A stretch of DNA of 64,000 nt, taken from Methylobacterium sp. Lineage in GTDB: Bacteria; Pseudomonadota; Alphaproteobacteria; Rhizobiales; Beijerinckiaceae. How positions within the stretch are numbered: the first letter of the stretch is position 1; every line of letters begins with the position of its first letter. Below the pieces are notes generated by a model that saw only the letters and a list, made by a program, of their open reading frames with translations, made no database searches and had not been told where the DNA came from. The stretch lies in the NCBI GenBank assembly GCA_020253445.1, contig JADCBP010000001.1, positions 124,001-188,000 of the forward strand, given 5' to 3'. The translations under genes were made by a program, and so were the position numbers. This document shows positions 1-7,199 of the stretch, in pieces.

Positions 1-1705
1 CCGGCAGGATCATCTCGTTATGCGCCTTGCCCGAGGGGATCATCGGGAAGCAGTTCTCTTCCTTCGCCACGAGGCAATCGAAGATGACCGGGCCGGGATA
101 ATCGATCATCTCCTGGATGGCGGCATCGAGTTCGGCCGGATCACCGCAGCGGATGCCCTTGGCGTGATAGGCCTCGGCGAGCTTCACGAAATCCGGCAGG
201 GCCGATGAATAGCTCTCCGAATAGCGCCCGCCATGCAGCAATTCCTGCCACTGGCGCACCATGCCCATATACTCGTTGTTGAGGATGAAGATCTTGATCG
301 GCAGGCGATACTGCGCGGCGGTGCTCATCTCCTGCATGTTCATCAGGATCGAGGCCTCGCCCGCGATATCGATCACCAGCGCGTCGCGATGCGCGAGCTG
401 CACGCCAATCGCCGCCGGCAGGCCATAGCCCATCGTGCCGAGGCCGCCGGAGGTCATCCAGCGGTTGGGCTCGTCAAAATGGAAGTGCTGCGCCGCCCAC
501 ATCTGGTGCTGACCCACTTCGGTCGTGACGAAGGTCTTGTGGTTTTTGGTGAGCTGGTAGAGCCGCTCCACCGCGTATTGCGGCTTGATGACCTCTTTCG
601 AATGCTTGTAGCTCAACGAATTGCGGGCCCGCCAGGTGTTGATCTCCTTCCACCACGGGCGGATTTCATCGGCCTGCTCGGTGCGCTTCTTCGCGCGGAA
701 GATCTCGCTCATATCGGCGAGCACCGACGCGGCATCCCCGATGATGCCCACCTCGACCTTCACGTTCTTGTTGATCGAGGAGGGGTCGATATCGACATGG
801 ATCTTCCGGCTGTAGGGCGAGAACGCGTCGAGGCGGCCGGTGATGCGATCATCGAAGCGCGCGCCGATATTGATCATCACGTCGCAGCCATGCATTGCGA
901 GGTTCGCTTCGTAGGTGCCGTGCATCCCCAGCATACCGAGCCAGAGCGGATCATTCGCCGGATAGGCGCCAAGGCCCATCAGCGTGGAGGTCACCGGAAA
1001 GCCCGTGAGGCGCACGAGCTCGCGCAGCAGGCGGCTGGCTTCCGGCCCGGCATTGATGACGCCGCCACCCGTGTAGAAGACCGGGCGCTTCGCGCGGATC
1101 ATCAGCTCCACCGCGCGCTCGATCTGCCCGCGATCCCCTTGCGTCTTCGGGCGATAGGATTTGTGCATGATCTCGCCCGGCGGGGTGTAGACGCCGCGCT
1201 GGAACTGGATGTCCTTCGGGATATCCACCACCACCGGGCCGGGGCGACCGGATTTCGCCACGTAGAACGCCTCATGGATGATGCGCGACAGATCCTCGAT
1301 GCGCTTCACGAGGTAGTTGTGCTTCGTGCAATGTCGGGTGATGCCCACCGTATCGCATTCCTGGAAGGCATCCGAACCGATGAGATGCGTCGGCACCTGG
1401 CCGGTGAAGCAGACCACGGGGATGGAATCCATCAGGGCATCCGTGAGGCCGGTCACGGCATTGGTGGCGCCGGGGCCGGAGGTCACGAGCACAACGCCCA
1501 CCTTGCCGGAGGAGCGGGCATAGCCCTCGGCGGAATGCACCGCGCCCTGTTCGTGCCGCACGAGGATGTGCTGCACGGAATTCTGCTGGAACAGCGCATC
1601 ATAAATCGGAAGAACCGCGCCGCCGGGATAGCCGAACAGGGTATCCACATCGTGGTCCTGCATGGCGCGCACCACCATTTCTGCGCCGGTCATCATCTCG
1701 GTCAT
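1..1705 (-). CDS. ilvI: Acetolactate synthase large subunit (3' end outside window)
   Basis: Catalytic subunit of acetohydroxyacid synthase, the first common step of valine, leucine and isoleucine synthesis; it condenses pyruvate with pyruvate or 2-oxobutyrate using TPP, Mg2+ and FAD. The translated product starts MTEMMTGAEMVVRAMQDHDV and shows YPGGAVLPIYDALF, the catalytic-Glu segment RHEQGAVHSAEGYAR, SGPGATN, and a C-terminal TPP-binding half with GLGTMGYGLPAAIG. About 568 codons are present and the reading frame leaves the window near the usual C-terminus, so only a short tail is missing. The ATG at 1705 follows a purine-rich GGAGATAAACCG. An attenuator lies directly upstream. ilvH would be expected beyond coordinate 1. 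Very confident. Confidence 0.96.
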   Translation of the reverse strand, partial: MTEMMTGAEMVVRAMQDHDVDTLFGYPGGAVLPIYDALFQQNSVQHILVRHEQGAVHSAEGYARSSGKVGVVLVTSGPGATNAVTGLTDALMDSIPVVCFTGQVPTHLIGSDAFQECDTVGITRHCTKHNYLVKRIEDLSRIIHEAFYVAKSGRPGPVVVDIPKDIQFQRGVYTPPGEIMHKSYRPKTQGDRGQIERAVELMIRAKRPVFYTGGGVINAGPEASRLLRELVRLTGFPVTSTLMGLGAYPANDPLWLGMLGMHGTYEANLAMHGCDVMINIGARFDDRITGRLDAFSPYSRKIHVDIDPSSINKNVKVEVGIIGDAASVLADMSEIFRAKKRTEQADEIRPWWKEINTWRARNSLSYKHSKEVIKPQYAVERLYQLTKNHKTFVTTEVGQHQMWAAQHFHFDEPNRWMTSGGLGTMGYGLPAAIGVQLAHRDALVIDIAGEASILMNMQEMSTAAQYRLPIKIFILNNEYMGMVRQWQELLHGGRYSESYSSALPDFVKLAEAYHAKGIRCGDPAELDAAIQEMIDYPGPVIFDCLVAKEENCFPMIPSGKAHNEMILP

Positions 1706-1774
1706 CGGTTTATCTCCGGGGTGTACTCGCGGGTTCTCGCGGGGGTCGTTTGGGGCGTGGGGTGAAAAAAGGCA

Positions 1775-1801
1775 ACAAAAAAGGCCCGCTGCAGGGGCCT
1801 T
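1775..1801 (-). terminator. Attenuator terminator hairpin in the ilvI leader
   Basis: On the minus strand AAGGCCC (1801-1795) and GGGCCTT (1787-1781) form a perfect 7-bp stem with a 7-nt loop, followed at once by TTTTTT, then a second T run. It lies between the leader peptide and ilvI, so it would stop transcription before the structural gene. Two alternative pairings are visible. A perfect 9-bp inverted repeat (1807-1815 with 1850-1858) has its distal arm inside leader codons 9-11. GGCCT next to the leader stop could pair with AGGCC of the terminator arm. Readout by ribosome stalling is inferred. Confidence 0.82.
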
Positions 1802-1831
1802 CGGAATGCGCGCCGTCAGGGCAAAGGCTCG

Positions 1832-1882
1832 TTAGGCCAATTCCCTCCCCGGCGCGCAGCATACAAGAATGAGACGGGTCAC
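1832..1882 (-). CDS. ilv leader peptide (attenuator), 16 aa
   Basis: A GTG-initiated open frame reads MTRLILVCCAPGRELA and ends in TAA. Residues 4-7 are Leu-Ile-Leu-Val, four consecutive branched-chain codons (CTC ATT CTT GTA), exactly the amino acids made by the downstream pathway. A ribosome-binding sequence (TGGAGCGG) sits 5-8 nt before the GTG. The frame lies between a recognisable promoter and a rho-independent hairpin upstream of the acetolactate synthase gene. This is the classical arrangement of transcription attenuation by charged-tRNA availability. Coding assignment rests on layout and codon content, not on homology. Confidence 0.8.
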   Translation of the reverse strand: MTRLILVCCAPGRELA

Positions 1883-1910
1883 GGTTCCGCTCCAGAATTC
1901 AACGGGTGGA

Positions 1911-1939
1911 AGCTACACGCATCCGCCCCGCATCGTCAA
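1911..1939 (-). promoter_or_regulatory. Probable sigma-70 promoter of the ilvI leader
   Basis: TTGACG (1939-1934) is followed after 16-17 nt by TGTAGC/GTAGCT (1917-1911) on the minus strand. The start point would fall about 20 nt upstream of the leader GTG. The -35 box is near consensus and the -10 box is weak. The promoter lies just past the end of the TRAP operon, so ilvI is independently transcribed. Confidence 0.6.
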
Positions 1940-1956
1940 CGGGTTAGAATTGGCCC

Positions 1957-3522
1957 TCAGCCGTAGAGATAGCGCGGCAGCCAGAGCGCAATGTCCGGGA
2001 AGACATAAACCAGAACCATCGCCAAGAGCACAAGCCAGAGGAAGGGCATCACGCCGGAGAAGATCTGGTTGATCGTCACGTGAGGCGGCGCCACGCCCTT
2101 CAGGTAGAAGGGTGCCATCGCCACCGGCGGCGAGAGGAATGAGGTCTGGATGTTCAGCGCGATCAGGATGCCGAAGAACAGCGGGTCCACCCCGTATTGC
2201 TGCAAGAGCGGCAGGAAGATCGGCACGAAGATCACGATGATCTCGGTCCATTCGAGCGGCCAGCCCAGCACGAAGATGATGATCTGGGTCAGGATGAGGA
2301 ACATCGTCGGCGACGGGTTCATCCAGTTCATGAAGGCCTTGATGGGCTCATGCCCGCCGAGATAGGCGAAGATCGACGAAAAGATGAAGGAGCCGACGAA
2401 AAGCCAGCACACCATCGCGGCCGTGCGGGCCGTGAGATAGACGCTCTCCCGAACCTTGTCGAAGCTCAGCGAGCGATAGGCCGCCGCCAGCAGCAGCGAA
2501 CCCAGCGAGCCCACCGCTGCGGCTTCCGTCGGCGTGGCGATGCCGAAGAAGATCGCGCCGAGCACGGACATGATCAGCAGCGTCAGCGGGAAGAAGCTCG
2601 AGACAAGCGCCACGAAGACCATGCGCCCCAGCACCAGCAAGGCCACGAGGCCGGCAATACCCCCGGCGATCACGGCCTGGATGACGAAAGGCGGCACCTC
2701 GTAATCGACAAGACGCACCCGTGCTCCGGCAGGAGCCGTGGCCGTCTTGATCGCGTTGATGAGGCCTTCCAGCGCGAGCACGCCATAATAGACTGCCGGA
2801 ACCGCAACCACCGCGATCGCAATGAAGCCCAGCACGAACAGCTTGTCCTTGCCGAGATCGATGCCGAGCTTCGCCCTTTCCTCCGGCGGCAGCTTGGGCG
2901 CCAGAGATGGCGTGATCATGCAGCGAACCACCACATAGGTCATGTACAGGCCCGCCAGCAGCAAGCCCGGGAACAGGGCGCCGGCATAGAGTTTCGGAAC
3001 GGAAACGCCGGCCGTCGCGCCATAGAGGATGAGCATGACCGAGGGCGGAATGAGAATGCCGAGACATCCGCCCGCGCAGACCACGCCAGCGGAAAGCTTC
3101 ACATCGTAGCCGGCGCGCAGCATGGCGGGGAAGGCCAGCAGGCCCATCAGCGTCACCACCGCGCCGACAATGCCGGTGGCGGTCGCGAAGATCGCGCAGG
3201 TCGCAAGCGTCGCCACGGCCAGCGCGCCCGGCATCCAGCCGATCGCGAGCTGGATCGACTTGAACAATCGGTCAAGGATGTTCGCTCGCTCGATGATGTA
3301 GCCCATGAAGACGAAGAGCGGGATGGAGACCAGCACGTCATTCGCCATCACCGAATAGGCGCGCTGCACCACGAGCTGCAGCACGGTGTCGCCCATGGCG
3401 ATGTAGCCGAAGAAGAATCCGAGGGCCATCAGCGTGAAGGCGATCGGAAACCCGAACATGATGAAGACGATGAACAGGGCGAGCATCAGCACGCCGAGTT
3501 CCGGGTTCGACAATCCCAACAT
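1957..3522 (-). CDS. dctM: TRAP transporter large permease (DctM family)
   Basis: Large, 12-TM-class membrane subunit of a tripartite ATP-independent periplasmic transporter, which couples substrate uptake to an ion gradient. The protein of about 521 residues is hydrophobic throughout, with typical DctM segments such as VSIPLFVFMGYIIERANI, CAGGCLGILIPPSVMLILYG and GIATPTEAAAVG. A hydrophilic stretch around residues 205-280 is longer than in short DctM proteins and resembles the mannitol/chloroaromatic-type subfamily. Its ATG at 3522 overlaps the dctQ stop by one base (TGATG), implying translational coupling; an in-frame GTG lies one codon upstream. The substrate cannot be read from the sequence. 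Confidence 0.92.
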   Translation of the reverse strand: MLGLSNPELGVLMLALFIVFIMFGFPIAFTLMALGFFFGYIAMGDTVLQLVVQRAYSVMANDVLVSIPLFVFMGYIIERANILDRLFKSIQLAIGWMPGALAVATLATCAIFATATGIVGAVVTLMGLLAFPAMLRAGYDVKLSAGVVCAGGCLGILIPPSVMLILYGATAGVSVPKLYAGALFPGLLLAGLYMTYVVVRCMITPSLAPKLPPEERAKLGIDLGKDKLFVLGFIAIAVVAVPAVYYGVLALEGLINAIKTATAPAGARVRLVDYEVPPFVIQAVIAGGIAGLVALLVLGRMVFVALVSSFFPLTLLIMSVLGAIFFGIATPTEAAAVGSLGSLLLAAAYRSLSFDKVRESVYLTARTAAMVCWLFVGSFIFSSIFAYLGGHEPIKAFMNWMNPSPTMFLILTQIIIFVLGWPLEWTEIIVIFVPIFLPLLQQYGVDPLFFGILIALNIQTSFLSPPVAMAPFYLKGVAPPHVTINQIFSGVMPFLWLVLLAMVLVYVFPDIALWLPRYLYG

Positions 3523-4211
3523 CACGCAATGCCCTTCTGCGCGGCTTCGGCCTGCTCGAGAATGATCTTTTCGGTTTCCTCCACGTCATGGAGGCGCTGC
3601 GGCCATTCGCCGGTCTTCAGGGCACGGAAGGCGCGAACCACCTCGGCGCAGCCCTGCAGCAGCATCAGCCCGCCCACGAGCGGGATGAGCGTCTTGAAGT
3701 GGTAGAGGGGCGGACCATTGGGCGAGTTCGAGGAATGTTCGCCGATCATCCAGGAGAAGGCCGCAAAGCCATAGCCGGCATAGCAGAGGGCGAGAATCCC
3801 GGGGAAGAAGAACAGGAAATAGAGAACAAGATCGAATGCGGCCTGCCGGCGCACAGGCCATTGCCGGTAAAGGAAGTCGCCGCGCACATGACCATTGCGG
3901 GACAGCGCATAGGGTCCGGCCAGCATGAAGAGGGTGCCATAGAGGATATAGCTCATGTCGAACGCCCATTCCGTGGGCGCTTGCAACAGGTAGCGCGCGA
4001 AAACCTCGTAGCACATCGCGAGCGTGAGGATCACGATCGACCAGGCGCCGAACTTCCCGACCGCCACCGAGATCTGGTCGATGCCATGCAGCACGGTGTC
4101 GATGGAGAGCGAGCGGCGATTGGTGAAGATGACCAGCGCCAGATAGGCAAGAACCGCCAGCGCGGCCGACCAGAGGACCGCATTGAGATGCGGCGAGGAA
4201 ATATTCGGCAT
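3522..4211 (-). CDS. dctQ: TRAP transporter small permease (DctQ family)
   Basis: Small four-TM subunit that joins the DctM permease and receives substrate from the DctP-type binding protein. The protein of 229 residues starts MPNISSPHLNAVLWSAALAV and has hydrophobic helices near residues 10-30, 50-75, 90-115 and 150-175, with the DctQ-like motifs EVFARYLLQAPTEWAFDMSYILYG and NGHVRGDFLY. The start chosen (4211) has GAGGGGG about 4 nt upstream. An upstream in-frame start would add 22 Arg-rich residues without a better ribosome site. The stop overlaps the dctM start by one base. It follows dctP after about 108 bp holding stem-loops. Confidence 0.88.
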   Translation of the reverse strand: MPNISSPHLNAVLWSAALAVLAYLALVIFTNRRSLSIDTVLHGIDQISVAVGKFGAWSIVILTLAMCYEVFARYLLQAPTEWAFDMSYILYGTLFMLAGPYALSRNGHVRGDFLYRQWPVRRQAAFDLVLYFLFFFPGILALCYAGYGFAAFSWMIGEHSSNSPNGPPLYHFKTLIPLVGGLMLLQGCAEVVRAFRALKTGEWPQRLHDVEETEKIILEQAEAAQKGIA

Positions 4212-4273
4212 GACGCCCCCTCGACTGCTAGGGCGGATCCGGCCTTCTGGAAGGCGAGCCGGTATCCGAAAAC

Positions 4274-4293
4274 GCAAGGGAGGAGGCCCTTGC
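4274..4293. other. Stem-loop between dctP and dctQ
   Basis: GCAAGGG (4274-4280) and CCCTTGC (4287-4293) form a perfect 7-bp stem with a 6-nt loop in the 108-bp gap between the binding-protein gene and the permease genes. No T run follows. Such a hairpin could stabilise the upstream dctP message and give more binding protein than permease, which is inferred. The neighbouring bases 4255-4273 (GAGCCGGTATCCGAAAACGC) resemble the core of the palindromic elements found elsewhere in the window, so the gap may contain a decayed copy. Confidence 0.5.
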
Positions 4294-4319
4294 GGCCACC
4301 TCCCCCGGGTTCAGGTTTG

Positions 4320-5432
4320 TCAGATCTTGAGGATGGACTTCGAGGCCATCAGCCGGTCCGGCGTATTGGCGATCTCGTAGGTGCGCATGCGCCTGGCCCA
4401 GGCGATCTGGCTGTCGACGACCTTCTTGAAGAAGGCGTTCTCGGCCGAGAGCTTCTCGATCACCTTGCCCCAGGCATCGAGCTGGGCCTGCAGGACGGCC
4501 GTCGGCGTCTCGATGATCTGGACGCCACGCCCCCTCAGGGCCTCCATGTCCTTGGAGTAGCGGTCGAGCGCCTTCCACAGCATGTCGGATGAGGCGGATT
4601 CGGCCGAATACTTCACGATCGCCTTCAGTTCGGCCGGCAGCGCATCGAACTTGCCCTTGTTGAAGATGATCTCGAAGGCTTCCGCATCCTGATGGAAGGA
4701 GCGGAGCATGTAGGCCTTCGACACATCCGGGAAGCCCAGCAGCGAATCGGAAGTCGGGTTGTTGAATTCCGCGCCATCGATCACGCCACGCTCCAGCGCG
4801 GGAACGATTTCACCACCGGCGAGGATGGTCACGGCGGCGCCCATTTCGCGCATCAGATCCGCCGCGAGGCCGACCGTGCGATACTTCAGGCCCTTGAAAT
4901 CGTCGGCGCTGGTCACCGGCTTCTTGAACCAGCCGAGCGGCTGGCACGGCATCGGGCCCGTGAGGAAGCCGACGAGGTTCAGCTTCATGATGCTGCCGAC
5001 GAGTTCATTGTAGAGCTCGTAGCCGCCGCCATAGTTCATCCAGCTCAGGAAGCCGTTCGCATCCCAGCCAAGCGCCGGCGGCGTGCCGAACAGCGAGAAG
5101 GCCTTGTTCTTGCCATACCAATAGGCGCAGACGCCGTGACCGCCATCGAGAATGCCGGCATTCACCGCATCCTGCATCTGGAAGGCCGGGACGATCGCAC
5201 CCGCCGGGAGAACTTCCAGCTTCAGCCGGTTGCCCGCCATATCATTCACGCGCTTGGCGAAATCCTGCGCAAATTCGTGAAAGATGTCCTTGGTCGGCCA
5301 TGTCGACTGAAACTTCCAGCTGATCGTCTGCGCACGGCTGACATTCGGCATCGCAACCGTCGCGGCAGCAGCCACTCCGAGTGTCTTCATGACAGACCGG
5401 CGCGTGCCGGAAGTTCCGTTTTTCGTGGTCAT
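4320..5432 (-). CDS. dctP: TRAP transporter substrate-binding protein (DctP family)
   Basis: Periplasmic solute receptor of the TRAP system, first gene of dctP-dctQ-dctM. The N-terminus carries a twin-arginine export motif (TRRSVMK) followed by an Ala-rich stretch and a likely cleavage after VSRA. The mature part has DctP landmarks: WKFQSTWPTKDIFHEFAQDFAKRV, GILDGGHGVCAYWYGK, and the specificity region ERGVIDGAEFNNPTSDSLLGF. This form is typical of the 2-oxo acid/mannitol/chloroaromatic-annotated group, so the ligand remains uncertain. Start at 5432 is preferred because GGGAGG lies 9 nt before it; the ATG at 5441 abuts the ribosome site. Length of about 370 residues fits the family. Confidence 0.9.
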   Translation of the reverse strand: MTTKNGTSGTRRSVMKTLGVAAAATVAMPNVSRAQTISWKFQSTWPTKDIFHEFAQDFAKRVNDMAGNRLKLEVLPAGAIVPAFQMQDAVNAGILDGGHGVCAYWYGKNKAFSLFGTPPALGWDANGFLSWMNYGGGYELYNELVGSIMKLNLVGFLTGPMPCQPLGWFKKPVTSADDFKGLKYRTVGLAADLMREMGAAVTILAGGEIVPALERGVIDGAEFNNPTSDSLLGFPDVSKAYMLRSFHQDAEAFEIIFNKGKFDALPAELKAIVKYSAESASSDMLWKALDRYSKDMEALRGRGVQIIETPTAVLQAQLDAWGKVIEKLSAENAFFKKVVDSQIAWARRMRTYEIANTPDRLMASKSILKI

Positions 5433-5610
5433 GGTCTCCATCCTCCCTTTTTGTTCCGATGCACATTCGTGATGCCAGCACCGTTATCGTCAGATTTAGG
5501 GTCCCGTGTCGCGCTGACAAGTGCGTCGAGCGCACCCAACTCATGAACGATTTGCAAAGAAATACCGCATAAAACTGGACCGTCAGTTTCGAACAAAATG
5601 AAAGCTGCAC

Positions 5611-7050
5611 GTGCTGAACGAGGTCTTCACAGCAGATATCGAGGTTCGGCTGCGCTCGGGAGAAGCCTCGTATCTGTTGCGCCTCTACCGGAAGGAGCGT
5701 GCCCAGAGCGAGCAGGCCACCATCGCCATGCTCACCAGCGAAGTGATGAAGGCCTATGGTTCGCATCTGGTGGTGCTCGAGCAAAATGGCGAAGGCGATT
5801 ATGCCTTTCTCTATGCCGGGGCTCGCGTGCCCGACCATGATGGCCAGGCCATTACCGGGAAATCGACCTCCGCCATCGCGCCCGAAACGGCCGAACTCTA
5901 TCTCATGGGCTGTGAGGAGGCCCGCGAACAGAACGATGCAGTCTGCATCAACCACATCACCAAACCGAAATGTCTGGTGCATCACTGGGAATGCCTGTTC
6001 CTTCCGATGGAGGACAGCGCGCATCGCCGCATGTTCGTGGCCTTGTGCATGCCGCGGGAGAACAAGGACGACTTTCTTCGCAACATGCTCGACAACACGC
6101 CCGAAGCGATGATCGCAGCGACCCCGGTGCGCGACCTGCATGGCGAAGTGACGGATGCGGTCGTGCTCTATGCGAACAAGACAGCGGCCCGGCTTTCCGG
6201 CCATGTGGACACCAACAAGTTGGTCGGCACCTCGATGATGGGCCTGTTCGGCGATGTCGCGACCGCCGGAGCCTGGGCCCGAAACCTCACGGTCCTGCGT
6301 TCGGGCAAGGCGGCGCAATTCGAGTTCCACCATCGCTCGCAGACCGATTCCCGCTGGCTGCGCGTCTCCTCGATGCCGACCAAGGACGGCCTGCTCGCCT
6401 CCTTCCACGACATCACGACCCAGAAGCGCGCCCAGCTTGAGCTCGAACATCAGAAGAAGATGCTGATGGACGAGATGGAACAGCGCCGCGGGCTGGAGCA
6501 GGAGCTTTGGGCGCTTGCCCATCTCGATCCGCTGACCTCCCTGCCAAACCGTCGCGCATTCCGCGAATCGGCCCTTGTGAAGCTGGCCGAAAGCCAGACC
6601 GCGCATCGCCCGCTGGCGTTGATCTCGCTCGACATCGACCATTTCAAGCACATCAACGACGCCTATGGTCACGGCGCGGGCGACACCGTCCTGCGTCGCG
6701 TGGCCGATGTACTGAAGGCGCCCCTGCGCCCCAACACGGACATGGCGGCGCGCGTGGGCGGCGAGGAATTTGCCGTGATCCTGCCGGATACGGATATCGA
6801 CTCCGCCATCGCCTTCGCCGAGAAGCTGCGCCGGCGCATCGAGCAGACCGTCGTGGTGGTGGGCGAACACGAAATCCGCCCCACGATCTCGCTCGGCATC
6901 GCGATGAACCGCAGGAGCACCAATCTCGACGAACTGATGGACCGCTCCGACCGCGCGCTCTACACGGCCAAGCGCTCGGGCCGGAACAAGGTCTGCACCG
7001 AAGTCGATGTGCAGGCGAAGCCCGGCGACGGCACTACGGCAGCCGCCTAA
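5611..7050 (+). CDS. PAS-GGEEF diguanylate cyclase
   Basis: Probable c-di-GMP synthase of 479 residues. The N-terminal 150 residues have several Cys/His (CINHITKPKCLVHHWECLF) and no assigned fold. A PAS-like domain covers about 155-270, ending FHDITTQKRAQLELEHQKK, then a coiled-coil linker 272-300 and a GGDEF domain 300-465 with DPLTSLPNRRAF, DIDHFKHINDAYGH and the active site RVGGEEF at 383-387. The canonical RxxD inhibitory site before the active loop reads PNTD, so product feedback at that site is probably lost. The start is GTG at 5611: an in-frame TGA at 5599-5601 excludes longer forms, and the ribosome site is weak. The stop codon overlaps a 16-bp inverted repeat. Divergent from the TRAP operon. 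Confidence 0.88.
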   Translation: MLNEVFTADIEVRLRSGEASYLLRLYRKERAQSEQATIAMLTSEVMKAYGSHLVVLEQNGEGDYAFLYAGARVPDHDGQAITGKSTSAIAPETAELYLMGCEEAREQNDAVCINHITKPKCLVHHWECLFLPMEDSAHRRMFVALCMPRENKDDFLRNMLDNTPEAMIAATPVRDLHGEVTDAVVLYANKTAARLSGHVDTNKLVGTSMMGLFGDVATAGAWARNLTVLRSGKAAQFEFHHRSQTDSRWLRVSSMPTKDGLLASFHDITTQKRAQLELEHQKKMLMDEMEQRRGLEQELWALAHLDPLTSLPNRRAFRESALVKLAESQTAHRPLALISLDIDHFKHINDAYGHGAGDTVLRRVADVLKAPLRPNTDMAARVGGEEFAVILPDTDIDSAIAFAEKLRRRIEQTVVVVGEHEIRPTISLGIAMNRRSTNLDELMDRSDRALYTAKRSGRNKVCTEVDVQAKPGDGTTAAA

Positions 7051-7109
7051 AGCATTTTCCGATCTGATCGAACAAGAGCGCCGGAATTTGCCTGATCGGA
7101 AAATGCTTT
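7049..7109. repeat. Palindromic element with 16-bp perfect inverted repeat
   Basis: AAAGCATTTTCCGATC (7049-7064) is exactly reverse-complementary to GATCGGAAAATGCTTT (7094-7109), separated by 29 bp. The first arm begins within the TAA stop of the diguanylate cyclase gene. The arms share GCATTTTC/GAAAATGC with the two elements that follow. It could act as a 3' stem-loop for the cyclase mRNA, though no T run follows beyond TTTA. Confidence 0.7.
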
Positions 7110-7125
7110 ATCTCTTTCTTATATC

Positions 7126-7191
7126 GCATTTTCTTCACGCGAACCGGTATCCACCCCCGCCTCCGCAGGGGCATGCTTCGCTTGAAAATGC
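7126..7191. repeat. Palindromic element copy 1 (with 22-bp internal insertion)
   Basis: The element runs from GCATTTTC to GAAAATGC with the core TTCACGCGAACCGGTATCCAC. It is identical to copy 2 (7210-7253) except for a 22-bp insertion at 7155-7176 that itself contains a CCCC...GGGG hairpin. It lies between the cyclase gene and the end of miaA. Confidence 0.75.
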
Positions 7192-7199
7192 TTCTCTCT

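Noticed and set aside
233-1765. Long plus-strand open frame of 510 codons
   Set aside because: It is antisense to the clearly identified acetolactate synthase gene. The translation is His/Arg/Ala-rich with no recognisable domain, as expected for the opposite strand of GC-rich coding DNA.
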